64,000 bases of DNA from assembly GCF_029227915.1 (NCBI RefSeq), contig NC_079886.1, positions 27,134,501 to 27,198,500 of the forward strand, read 5' to 3'. Source of the DNA: Hydractinia symbiolongicarpus (Eukaryota > Cnidaria > Hydrozoa > Anthoathecata > Hydractiniidae). Both the position numbers and the translations under genes were made by a program. Of the stretch, positions 26,827-38,930 are shown in pieces (the first letter of the stretch is position 1; each line of letters opens with the position of its first letter). The notes under the pieces are model-generated. The model had not been told where the DNA came from, did not search any database, and worked only from the letters and a program-made list of their open reading frames with translations.

Positions 26827-28807
26827 AAAAATAATTTAAAGAATCGTTTGGGAAATGAGTTTACTCCCTGGGTACCTTCTTTGTATATTTTTCACTCAAC
26901 GGGCCGAGTCCGTGATATACGGAAAATCGTGGGTTTTCGTTTGCCGGCGATTAAACTCCTTTTATTCAGCGTCTCATCAAAAATGAAATCATTTTTGAAA
27001 ACTACAAGTCTTATGCGTTTTAGTGGTGAAAAAATAATTTAAAGAATCGTTCGGAAAATGAGTTTACTCCCTGGGTATTTTCTTTGTATACATTCGACTA
27101 TATGGCCAAGCCTGGGATTTACGGGAAATCGCGGGTTTTCGTTTGCCGGCGATTAAACTCCTTTTATTCAGCGTCTCATCAAAAACGAAATCATTTTTGA
27201 AAACTTCAAGTCTCATGCGTTTTAGTGGTGAAAAAATAATTTAAAAAATCGTTGGGGAAATGAGTTTACTCCCAGTTTACTTTCTTTATATACATTCGAC
27301 TATACGGGCCGAGTCTGGGATTTACGGGAAATCGCAGCTTTTCGTTTGCCGGAGATTATACTCCTTTTATTAAGCGTCTCATCAAGAATGAAATCGTTTT
27401 TGAAAACTACAAGTCTTATGCGTTTTAGTGGTAAAATTTAATTTAAAAAATCGTACGGGAGATGAGTTTACTCCCAGTTTACTTTCTTTGTACACATTCG
27501 ACTATACGGGTCAAGCCCGGGATTTACGGCAAATCGCGGGTTTTCGTTTGCCGGCGATTAAACTCCTTTTATTCAGCGTCTCATCAAGAATGAAATCATT
27601 TTTGAAAACTACAAGTCTCATGCGTTTTAGTGGTGAAGAAATAATTTCAAAAATCGTTCGGCAAATGAGTTTACTCCCTGGGTATTTTCTTTGTATACAT
27701 TCGACTATACGGCCAAGCCCAGGATTTACGGGAAATCGCGGGTTTTCGTTTGCCGGCGATTAAACTCCTTTTATTCAGCGTCTCATCAAAAATGAAATCG
27801 TTTTTGAAAACTACAAGTCTTATGAGTTTTAGTGGTAAAAAATTAATTTAAAAAATCGTTCGGGAAATGAGTTTACTCCCAGTTTACTTTCTTTGTATAC
27901 ATTTGACTATACGGGTCAAGCCCGGGATTTACGGCAAATCGCAGGTTTTCGTTTGCCGGCGACTAAACTCCTTTTATTCAGCGTCTCATCAAGAATGAAA
28001 TCATTTTTGAAAACTACAAGTCTCATGCGTTTTAGTGGTGAAGAAATAATTTAAAAAATCGTTCGGCAAATGAGTTTACTCCCTGGGTATTTTCTTTGTA
28101 TACATTTGACTATACGGGTCAAGCCCGGGATTTACGGCAAATCGCGGGTTTTCGTTTGCCGGCGATTAAACCCCTTTTATTCAGCGTCTCATCAAGAATG
28201 AAATCATTTTTGAAAACTACAAGTCTCATGCGTTTTAGTGGTGAAGAAGTAATTTAAAAAATCGTTCGGCAAATGAGTTTACTCCCTGGGTATTTTCTTT
28301 GTATACATTCGACTAAACGGCCAAGCCCAGGATTTACGGAAAATCGCGGGTTTTCGTTTGCCGGCGATTAAACTCCTTTTGTTCAGCGTCTCATCAAAAA
28401 CGAAATCATTTTTGAAAACTACAAGTCTTATGCGTTTTAGTGGTGAAAAAATAATTTAAGGAATCGTTCGGGAAATGAGTTTACCCCCTGCGTACTTTCT
28501 TTGTATACTTTTGACTATACGGGCTGAGTCTGGGATTTACCGGAAATCGCGGGTTTTCGTTTGCCGGCGATTAAACTCCTTTTATTAAGCGTCTCATCAA
28601 AAATGAAATCGTTCTTGAAAACTACAAGTCTTATGCGTTTTAGTGGTAAAAAATTAATTTAAAAAATCGTTCCGGAAATGAGTTTACCCCCTGGGTATTT
28701 TCTTTGTATACATTCGACTATACGGCCAAGCCCGGGATTTACGGGAAATCGCGGGTTTTCGTTTGCCGGCGATTAAACTCCTTTTATTCAGCGTCTCATC
28801 AAAAACG

Positions 28808-28823
28808 AAATCATCAGTGGTGA
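28808..28823. repeat. Truncated monomer with 28-bp net deletion (copy 2)
   Basis: The junction is identical to the one at 26811, exactly 1,997 bp downstream. The deletion therefore happened once and was carried along by the higher-order duplication. Confidence 0.9.
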
Positions 28824-31800
28824 AAAAATAATTTAAAGAATCGTTTGGGAAATGAGTTTACTCCCTGGGTACCTTCTTTGTATATTTTTCACTCAACGGG
28901 CCGAGTCCGTGATATACGGAAAATCGTGGGTTTTCGTTTGCCGGCGATTAAACTCCTTTTATTCAGCGTCTCATCAAAAATGAAATCATTTTTGAAAACT
29001 ACAAGTCTTATGCGTTTTAGTGGTGAAAAAATAATTTAAAGAATCGTTCGGAAAATGAGTTTACTCCCTGGGTATTTTCTTTGTATACATTCGACTATAT
29101 GGCCAAGCCTGGGATTTACGGGAAATCGCGGGTTTTCGTTTGCCGGCGATTAAACTCCTTTTATTCAGCGTCTCATCAAAAACGAAATCATTTTTGAAAA
29201 CTTCAAGTCTCATGCGTTTTAGTGGTGAAAAAATAAATTAAAAAATCGTTCGGGAAATGAGTTTACTCCCAGTTTACTTTCTTTATATACATTCGACTAT
29301 ACGGGCCGAGTCTGGGATTTACGGGAAATCGCAGCTTTTCGTTTGCCGGAGATTATACTCCTTTTATTAAGCGTCTCATCAAGAATGAAATCGTTTTTGA
29401 AAACTACAAGTCTTATGCGTTTTAGTGGTAAAATTTAATTTAAAAAATCGTTCGGGAGATGAGTTTACTCCCAGTTTACTTTCTTTGTACACATTCGACT
29501 ATACGGGTCAAGCCCGGGATTTACGGCAAATCGCGGGTTTTCGTTTGCCGGCGATTAAACTCCTTTTATTCAGCGTCTCATCAAGAATGAAATCATTTTT
29601 GAAAACTACAAGTCTCATGCGTTTTAGTGGTGAAGAAATAATTTCAAAAATCGTTCGGCAAATGAGTTTACTCCCTGGGTATTTTCTTTGTATACATTCG
29701 ACTATACGGCCAAGCCCAGGATTTACGGGAAATCGCGGGTTTTCGTTTGCCGGCGATTAAACTCCTTTTATTCAGCGTCTCATCAAAAATGAAATCGTTT
29801 TTGAAAACTACAAGTCTTATGAGTTTTAGTGGTAAAAAATTAATTTAAAAAATCGTTCGGGAAATGAGTTTACTCCCAGTTTACTTTCTTTGTATACATT
29901 TGACTATACGGGTCAAGCCCGGGATTTACGGCAAATCGCAGGTTCTCGTTTGCCGGCGATTAAACTCCTTTTATTCAGCGTCTCATCAAGAATGAAATCA
30001 TTTTTGAAAACTACAAGTCTCATGCGTTTTAGTGGTGAAGAAATAATTTAAAAAATCGTTCGGCAAATGAGTTTACTCCCTGGGTATTTTCTTTGTATAC
30101 ATTTGACTATACGGGTCAAGCCCGGGATTTACGGCAAATCGCGGGTTTTCGTTTGCCGGCGATTAAACTCCTTTTATTCAGCGTCTCATCAAGAATGAAA
30201 TCATTTTTGAAAACTACAAGTCTCATGCGTTTTAGTGGTGAAGAAGTAATTTAAAAAATCGTTCGGCAAATGAGTTTACTCCCTGGGTATTTTCTTTGTA
30301 TACATTCGACTATACGGCCAAGCCCAGGATTTACGGAAAATCGCGGGTTTTCGTTTGCCGGCGATTAAACTCCTTTTGTTCAGCGTCTCATCAAAAACGA
30401 AATCATTTTTGAAAACTACAAGTCTTATGCGTTTTAGTGGTGAAAAAATAATTTAAGGAATCGTTCGGGAAATGAGTTTACCCCCTGCGTACTTTCTTTG
30501 TATACTTTTGACTATACGGGCTGAGTCTGGGATTTACCGGAAATTGCGGGTTTTCGTTTGCCGGCGATTAAACTCCTTTTATTCAGCGTCTCATCAAAAA
30601 CAAAATCATTTTTGAAAACTACAAGTCTCATGCGTTTTAGTGGTAAAAAATTAATTTAAAAAATCGTTCGGGAAATGAGTTTACTCCCAGTTTACTTTCT
30701 TTGTATACATTCGACTATACGGCCAAGCCCAGGATTTACGGAAAATCGCGGGTTTTCGTTTGCCGGCGATTAAACTCCTTTTATTCAGCGTCTCATCAAA
30801 AATGAAATCATTTTTGAAAACTACAAGTCTCATGCGTTTTAGTGGTGAAGAAATAATTTAAAAAATCGTTCGGCAAATGAGTTTACTCCCTGGGTATCTT
30901 CTTTGTATACATTCGACTATACGGCCAAGCCCGGGATTTACGGGAAATCGCGGGTTTTCGTTTGCCGGCGATTAAACTCCTTTTTTTCAGCGTCTCCTCA
31001 AAAACGAAATCATTTTTGAAAACTACAAGTCTCATGCGTTTTAGTGGTGAAAAATAATTTAAAGAATCGTTCGGGAAATGAGTTTACCCCCTGCGTACTT
31101 TCTTTGTATACTTTTGACTATACGGGCCGAGTCTGGGATTTACGGGAAATCGCGGGTTTTCGTTTGCCGGAGATTAAACTCCTTTTATTCAGCGTCTCAT
31201 CAAGAATGAAATCGTTTTTGAAAACTACAAGTCTCATGCGTTTTAGTGGTAAAAAATTAATTTAAAAAATCGTTCGGGAAATGAGTTTACTCACAGTTTA
31301 CTTTCTTTGTATACATTTGACTATACGGGTCAAGCCCGGGATTTACGGCAAATCGCGGGTTTTCGTTTGCCGGCGATTAAACTCCTTTTATTCAGCGTCT
31401 CATCAAGAATAAAATCATTTTTAAAAACTACAAGTCTCATGCGTTTTAGTGGTGAAGAAATAATTTAAAAAATCGTTCGGCAAATGAGTTTACTCCCTGG
31501 GTATTTTCTTTGTATACATTCGACTATACGGCCAAGCCCAGGATTTACGGAAAATCGCGGGTTTTCGTTTGCCGGCGATTAAAATCCTTTTGTTCAGCGT
31601 CTCATCAAAATTGAAATCATTTTTGAAAACTACAAGTCCTATGCGTTTTAGTGGTGAAAAAATAATTTAAAGAATCGTTTGGAAAATGAGTTTACTCTCT
31701 GGGTACTTTCTTTGTATACTTTTCACTGTACGGGCCGAGTCCGTGATATACAGAAAATCGCGGGTTTTCGTTTACCGGCGATTAAACTCCTTTTATTCAG

Positions 31801-32897
31801 CGTGTCATCAAAAATGAAATCGTTTTTGAAAACTACAAGTCTTATGCGTTTTAGTGGTAAAAAATTAATTTAAAAAATCGTTCGGGAAATGAGTTTACTC
31901 CCAGTTTACTTTTTTTGTATACATTTGACTATACGGGTCAAGCCCGGGATTTACGGCAAATCGCGGGTTTTCGTTTGCCGGCGATTAAACTCCTTTTATG
32001 CAGCGTCTCATCAAAAATGAAATCATTTTTGAAAACTACAAGTCTCATGCGTTTTAGTGGTGAAGAAATAATTTAAAAAATCGTTCGGCAAATGAGTTTA
32101 CTCCCTGGGTATCTTCTTTGTATACATTCGACTATACGGCCAAGCCCGGGATTTACGGGAAATAGCGGGTTTTCGTTTGCCGGCGATTAAACTCCTTTTT
32201 TTCAGCGTCTCATCAAAAACGAAATCATTTTTGAAAACTACAAGTCTCATGCGTTTTAGTTGTGAAAAAATAATTTAAAAAATCGCTCGGGAAATGAGTT
32301 TACTCCCGGTTTACTTTCTTTGCATACATTCGACTATACGGCCAAGCCCGGGATTTACGGGAAATCGCGGGTTTTCGTTTGCCGGCGATTAAACTCCTTT
32401 TTTTCAGCGTCTCATCAAAAACGAAATCATTTTTAAAAACTACAAGTCTCATGCGTTTTAGTGGTGAAGAAATAATTTAGAAAATCGTTCGGCAAATGAG
32501 TTTACTCCCTGGGTATTTTCTTTGTATACATTCGACTATACGGCCAAGCCCAGGATTTACGGAAAATCGCGGGTTTTCGTTTGCCGGCGATTAAACTCCT
32601 TTTGTTCAGCGTCTCATCAAAAACGAAATCATTTTTGAAAACTACAAGTCCTATGCGTTTTAGTGGTGAAAAAATAATTTAAAGAATCGTTTGGAAAATG
32701 AGTTTACTCCCTGGGTACTTTCTTTGTATACTTTTCACTGTACGGGCCGAGTCCGTGATATACGGAAAATCGCGGGTTTTCGTTTACCGGCGATTAAACT
32801 CCTTTTATTCAGCGTGTCATCAAAAATGAAATCGTTTTTGAAAACTACAAGTCTTATGCGTTTTAGTGGTAAAAAATTAATTTAAAAAATCGTTCGG

Positions 32898-33100
32898 GAA
32901 ATGAGTTTACTCCCAGTTTACTTTCTTTGTATACATTTGACTATACGGGTCAAGCCCGGGATTTACGGCAAATCGCGGGTTTTCGTTTGCCGGCGATTAA
33001 ACTCCTTTTATTTAGCGTCTCATCAAAAATGAAATCATTTTTGAAAACTACAAGTCTCATGCGTTTTAGTGGTGAAGAAATAATTTAAAAAATCGTTCGG
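32898..33100 (+). repeat. Representative monomer, subfamily I (CCCAGTTTAC / GTCAAGCCC)
   Basis: A 203-bp reference copy. Diagnostic states are CTCCCAGTTTAC, CATTTGAC or CATTCGAC, GGGTCAAGCCCGGG (with a SmaI-type CCCGGG palindrome) and TTTACGGCAAATCG. Its 3' end has AGTGGTGAAGAAATAATTT. The subfamily occurs throughout the window and is the commonest background monomer. In many copies the next monomer begins GCAAATGAG (subfamily II). Confidence 0.85.
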
Positions 33101-33301
33101 CAAATGAGTTTACTTCCTGGGTATCTTCTTTGTATACATTCGACTATACGGCCAAGCCCGGGATTTACGGGAAATCGCGGGTTTTCGTTTGCCAGCGATT
33201 AAACTTCTTTTATTCAGCGTCTCCTCAAAAACGAAATCATTTTTGAAAACTACAAGTCTCATGCGTTTTAGTGGTGAAAAATAATTTAAAGAATCGTTCG
33301 G
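33101..33301 (+). repeat. Representative monomer, subfamily II (GCAAATGAG / GGCCAAGCCC)
   Basis: A 201-bp reference copy. It begins CAAATGAG after CGTTCGG, carries GGGTATCTTC (GGGTATTTTC in other copies), and has TATACGGCCAAGCCC with one G fewer than subfamily I, followed by AAAAACGAAATCATTTTT. It usually follows a subfamily I copy. It is frequent at about 27.6-53 kb and rarer before that. Confidence 0.8.
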
Positions 33302-33504
33302 GAAATGAGTTTACCCCCTGCGTACTTTCTTTGTATACTTTTGACTATACGGGCCGAGTCTGGGATTTACGGGAAATCGCGGGTTTTCGTTTGCCGGAGA
33401 TTAAACTCCTTTTATTCAGCGTCTCATCAAGAATGAAATCGTTTTTGAAAACAACAAGTCTCATGCGTTTTAGTGGTAAAAAATTAATTTAAAAAATCGT
33501 TCGG
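33302..33504 (+). repeat. Representative monomer, subfamily III (CTGCGTAC / GCCGGAGATT)
   Basis: A 203-bp reference copy. Diagnostic states are CCTGCGTACTTTC, CTTTTGACTATACGGGCC, GAGTCTGGGATTT (GAATCTGG at the left end of the window), GCCGGAGATT instead of GCCGGCGATT, ATCAAGAATGAAATCG, and AGTGGTAAAAAATTAATTT. The last contains the 10-bp palindrome AAATTAATTT. The subfamily recurs from base 470 to about 53.7 kb, usually as one copy per higher-order unit. Confidence 0.82.
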
Positions 33505-36500
33505 GAAATGAGTTTACTCCCAGTTTACTTTCTTTGCATACATTCGACTATACGGCCAAGCCCGGGATTTACGGGAAATTGCGGGTTTTCGTTTGCCGGC
33601 GATTAAACTCCTTTTTTTCAGGGTCTCATCAAAAACGAAATCATTTTTAAAAACTACAAGTCTCATGCGTTTTAGTGGTGAAGAAATAATTTAAAAAATC
33701 GTTCGGCAAATGAGTTTACTCCCTGGGTATTTTCTTTGTATACATTCGACTATACGGCCAAGCCCAGGATTTACGGAAAATCGCGGGTTTTCGTTTGCCG
33801 GCGATTAAACTCCTTTTGTTCAGCGTCTCATCTAAAACGAAATCATTTTTGAAAACTACAAGTCCTATGCGTTTTAGTGGTGAAAAAATAATTTAAAGAA
33901 TCGTTTGGAAAATGAGTTTACTCCCTGGGTACTTTCTTTGTATACTTTTCACTGTACGGGCCGAGTCCGTGATATACGGAAAATCGCGGGTTTTCGTTTA
34001 CCGGCGATTAAACTCCTTTTATTCAGCGTGTCATCAAAAATGAAATCGTTTTTGAAAACTACAAGTCTTATGCGTTTTAGTGGTAAAATATTAATTTAAA
34101 AAATCGTTCGGGAAATGAGTTTACTCCCAGTTTACTTTCTTTGTATACATTTGACTATACGGGTCAAGCCCGGGATTTACGGCAAATCGCGGGTTTTCGT
34201 TTGCCGGCGATTAAACTCCTTTTATTCAGCGTCTCATCAAAAATGAAATCATTTTTGAAAACTACAAGTCTCATGCGTTTTAGTGGTGAAGAAATAATTT
34301 AAAAAATCGTTCGGCAAATGAGTTTACTCCCTGGGTATCTTCTTTGTATACATTCGACTATACGGCCAAGCCCGGGATTTACGGGAAATCGCGGGTTTTC
34401 GTTTGCCGGCGATTAAACTCCTTTTTTTCAGCGTCTCATCAAAAACAAAATCATTTTTGAAAACTACAAGTCTCATGCGTTTTAGTTGTGAAAAAATAAT
34501 TTAAAAAATCGTTCGGGAAATGAGTTTACTCCCTGGGTACTTTCTTTGTATACTTTTCACTGTACGGGCCGAGTCCGTGATATACGGAAAATCGCGGGTT
34601 TTCGTTTACCGGCGATTAAACTCCTTTTATTCAGCGTGTCATCAAAAATGAAATCGTTTTTGAAAACTACAAGTCTTATGCGTTTTAGTGGTAAAAAATT
34701 AATTTAAAAAATCGTTCGGGAAATGAGTTTACTCCCAGTTTACTTTCTTTGTATACATTTGACTATACGGGTCAAGCCCGGGATTTACGGCAAATCGCGG
34801 GTTTTCGTTTGCCGGCGATTAAACTCCTTTTATTTAGCGTCTCATCAAAAATGAAATCATTTTTGAAAACTACAAGTCTCATGCGTTTTAGTGGTGAAGA
34901 AATAATTTAAAAAATCGTTCGGCAAATGAGTTTACTTCCTGGGTATCTTCTTTGTATACATTCGACTATACGGCCAAGCCCGGGATTTACGGGAAATCGC
35001 GGGTTTTCGTTTGCCAGCGATTAAACTTCTTTTATTCAGCGTCTCCTCAAAAACGAAATCATTTTTGAAAACTACAAGTCTCATGCGTTTTAGTGGTGAA
35101 AAATAATTTAAAGAATCGTTCGGGAAATGAGTTTACCCCCTGCGTACTTTCTTTGTATACTTTTGACTATACGGGCCGAGTCTGGGATTTACGGGAAATC
35201 GCGGGTTTTCGTTTGCCGGAGATTAAACTCCTTTTATTCAGCGTCTCATCAAGAATGAAATCGTTTTTGAAAACAACAAGTCTCATGCGTTTTAGTGGTA
35301 AAAAATTAATTTAAAAAATCGTTCGGGAAATGAGTTTACTCCCAGTTTACTTTCTTTGCATACATTCGACTATACGGCCAAGCCCGGGATTTACGGGAAA
35401 TTGCGGGTTTTCGTTTGCCGGCGATTAAACTCCTTTTTTTCAGGGTCTCATCAAAAACGAAATCATTTTTAAAAACTACAAGTCTCATGCGTTTTAGTGG
35501 TGAAGAAATAATTTAAAAAATCGTTCGGCAAATGAGTTTACTCCCTGGGTATTTTCTTTGTATACATTCGACTATACGGCCAAGCCCAGGATTTACGGAA
35601 AATCGCGGGTTTTCGTTTGCCGGCGATTAAACTCCTTTTGTTCAGCGTCTCATCTAAAACGAAATCATTTTTGAAAACTACAAGTCCTATGCGTTTTAGT
35701 GGTGAAAAAATAATTTAAAGAATCGTTTGGAAAATGAGTTTACTCCCTGGGTACTTTCTTTGTATACTTTTCACTGTACGGGCCGAGTCCGTGATATACG
35801 GAAAATCGCGGGTTTTCGTTTACCGGCGATTAAACTCCTTTTATTCAGCGTGTCATCAAAAATGAAATCGTTTTTGAAAACTACAAGTCTTATGCGTTTT
35901 AGTGGTAAAATATTAATTTAAAAAATCGTTCGGGAAATGAGTTTACTCCCAGTTTACTTTCTTTGTATACATTTGACTATACGGGTCAAGCCCGGGATTT
36001 ACGGCAAATCGCGGGTTTTCGTTTGCCGGCGATTAAACTCCTTTTATTCAGCGTCTCATCAAAAATGAAATCATTTTTGAAAACTACAAGTCTCATGCGT
36101 TTTAGTGGTGAAGAAATAATTTAAAAAATCGTTCGGCAAATGAGTTTACTCCCTGGGTATCTTCTTTGTATACATTCGACTATACGGCCAAGCCCGGGAT
36201 TTACGGGAAATCGCGGGTTTTCGTTTGCCGGCGATTAAACTCCTTTTTTTCAGCGTCTCATCAAAAACAAAATCATTTTTGAAAACTACAAGTCTCATGC
36301 GTTTTAGTTGTGAAAAAATAATTTAAAAAATCGTTCGGGAAATGAGTTTACTCCCAGTTTACTTTCTTTGCATACATTCGACTATACGGGTCAAGCCCGG
36401 GATTTACGGCAAATCGCGGGTTTTCGTTTGCCGGCGATTAAACTTCTTTTATTCAGCGTCTCCTCAAAAACGAAATCATTTTTGAAAACTACAAGTCTCA

Positions 36501-37500
36501 TGCTTTTTAGTGGTGAAAAATAATTTAAAGAATCGTTCGGGAAATGAGTTTACCCCCTGCGTACTTTCTTTGTATACTTTTGACTATACGGGCCGAGTCT
36601 GGGATTTACGGGAAATCGCGGGTTTTCGTTTGCCGGAGATTAAACTCCTTTTATTCAGCGTCTCATCAAGAATGAAATCGTTTTTGAAAACTACAAGTCT
36701 CATGCGTTTTAGTGGTAAAAAATTAATTTAAAAAATCGTTCGGGAAATGAGTTTACTCCCAGTTTACTTTCTTTGTATACATTTGACTATACGGGTCAAG
36801 CTCGGGATTTACGGCAAATCGCGGGTTTTCGTTTGCCGGCGATTAAACTCCTTTTATTCAGCGTCTCATCAAGAATAAAATCATTTTTAAAAACTACAAG
36901 TCTCATGCGTTTTAGTGGTGAAGAAATAATTTAAAGAATCGTTCGGCAAATGAGTTTACTCCCTGGGTATTTTCTTTGTATACATTCGACTAAACGGCCA
37001 AGCCCAGGATTTACGGAAAATCGCGGGTTTTCGTTTGCCGGCGATTAAACTCCTTTTGTTCAGCGTCTCATCAAAAACGAAATCATTTTTGAAAACTACA
37101 AGTCCTATGCGTTTTAGTGGTGAAAAAATAATTTAAAGAATCGTTTGGAAAATGAGTTTACTCCCTGGGTACTTTCTTTGTATACTTTTCACTGTACGGG
37201 CCGAGTCCGTGATATACGGAAAATCGCGGGTTTTCGTTTACCAGCGATTAAACTCCTTTTATTCAGCGTGTCATCAAAAATGAAATCGTTTTTGAAAACT
37301 ACAAGACTTATGCGTTTTAGTGGTAAAAAATTAATTTAAAAAATCGTTCGGGAAATGAGTTTACTCCCAGTTTACTTTCTTTGTATACATTTGACTATAC
37401 GGGTCAAGCCCGGGATTTACGGCAAATCGCGGGTTTTCGTTTGCCGGCGATTAAACTCCTTTTATTCAGCGTCTCATCAAAAATGAAATCATTTTTAAAA

Positions 37501-38930
37501 ACTACAAGTCTCATGCGTTTTAGTGGTGAAAAAATAATTTAAAAAATCGTTCGGCAAATGAGTTTACTCCCTGGGTATTTTCTTTGTATACATTCGACTA
37601 TACCGCCAAGCCCGGGATTTACGGGAAATCGCGGGTTTTCGTTTGCCGGCGATTAAACTCCTTTTATTCAGCGTCTCATCAAAAACCAAATCATTTTTGA
37701 AAACTACAAGACTTATGCGTTTTAGTGGTAAAAAATTAATTTAAAAAATCGTTCGGGAAATGAGTTTACTCCCAGTTTACTTTCTTTGTATACATTTGAC
37801 TATACGGGTCAAGCCCGGGATTTACGGCAAATCGCGGGTTTTCGTTTGCCGGCGATTAAACTCCTTTTATTCAGCGTGTCATCAAAAATGAAATCATTTT
37901 TGAAAACTACAAGTCTCATGCGTTTTAGTGGTGAAAAAATAATTTAAAAAATCGTTCGGCAAATGAGTTTACTCCCTGGGTATTTTCTTTGTATACATTC
38001 GACTATACCGCCAAGCCCGGGATTTACGGGAAATCGCGGGTTTTCGTTTGCCGGCGATTAAACTCCTTTTATTCAGCGTCTCATCAAAAACGAAATCATT
38101 TTTGAAAACTACAAGTCTCATGCGTTTTAGTGGTGAAAAAATAATTTAAAAAATCGTTCGGGAAATGAGTTTACTCCCAGTTTACTTTCTTTGCATACAT
38201 TCGACTATACGGGTCAAGCCCGGGATTTACGGGAAATCGCGGGTTTTCGTTTGCCGGCGATTAAACTCCTTTTATTCAGCGTCTCATCAAAAATGAAATC
38301 ATTTTTGAAAACTACAAGTCTCATGCGTTTTAGTGGTGAAGAAATAATTTAAAAAATCGTTGGGCAAATGAGTTTACTGCCTGGGTATTTTCTTTGTATA
38401 CATTCGACTATACGGTCAAGCCCGGGATTTGCGGGAAATCGCGGGTTTTCGTTTGCCGGCGATTAAACTCCTTTTATTCAGCGTCTCATCAAAAATGAAA
38501 TCATTTTTGAAAACTACAAGTCTCATGCGTTTTAGTGGTGAAAAAATAATTTAAAAAATCGTTCGGCAAATGAGTTTACTCCCTGGGTATTTTCTTTGTA
38601 TACATTCGACTATACCGCCAAGCCCGGGATTTACGGGAAATCGCGGGTTTTCGTTTGCCGGCGATTAAACTCCTTTTATTCAGCGTCTCATCAAAAACGA
38701 AATCATTTTTGAAAACTACAAGTCTCATGAGTTTTAGTGGTGAAAAAATAATTTAAAAAATCGTTCGGAAAATGAGTTTACTTCCAGTTTACTTTCTTTG
38801 CATACATTCGACTATACGGGTCAAGCCCGGGATTTACGGCAAATCGCGGGTTTTCGTTTGACGGCGATTAAAATCTTTTATTCAGCGTCTCATCAAAAAC
38901 GAAATCATTTTTGAAAACTACAAGTCTCAT
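37501..38930. repeat. Short 2- and 3-monomer repeats with TATACCGCCAAG marker
   Basis: The rare CTATACCGCCAAG occurs at 37598, 38003 and 38610, 405 and 607 bp apart, so a dimer and then a trimer were copied. Intervening monomers are subfamily I and II types. One copy has a unique GGGATTTGCGGG (about 38427). Confidence 0.72.

Larger units (their letters stand above)
26571..30560. repeat. 1,997-bp higher-order unit, two copies
   Basis: The copies are about 26571-28567 and 28568-30560. Shared rare states at a constant offset of 1,997 bp include TTATTAAGCGTCTC with AAATCGTTCTTG, CCGGAAATGAGTTTACC, the truncated monomer, CACTCAACGGG, CTTTATATACATTCG, GGTAAAATTTAATTT, AATAATTTCAAAAATCG and TTATGAGTTTTAG. 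The unit is ten monomers, but 28 bp shorter than ten full ones because of the truncated copy. Differences between copies are few. Confidence 0.9.
30561..37500. repeat. Nested higher-order block with 5-, 6-, 7- and 9-monomer spacings
   Basis: Subfamily IV monomers start near 31,679, 32,691, 33,905, 35,727 and 37,145, at spacings of 1,012, 1,214, 1,822 and 1,418 bp. Subfamily III copies near 31,044, 33,271, 35,093 and 36,510 follow similar steps. The clearest duplication is 9 monomers (1,822 bp), with copies about 32701-34522 and 34523-36344 sharing CTTTTTTTCAGGGTCTC, CATCTAAAACG, TTTATTTAGCGTC and GGTAAAATATTAATTT. The unit changes length by gaining or losing whole monomers. Confidence 0.82.
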
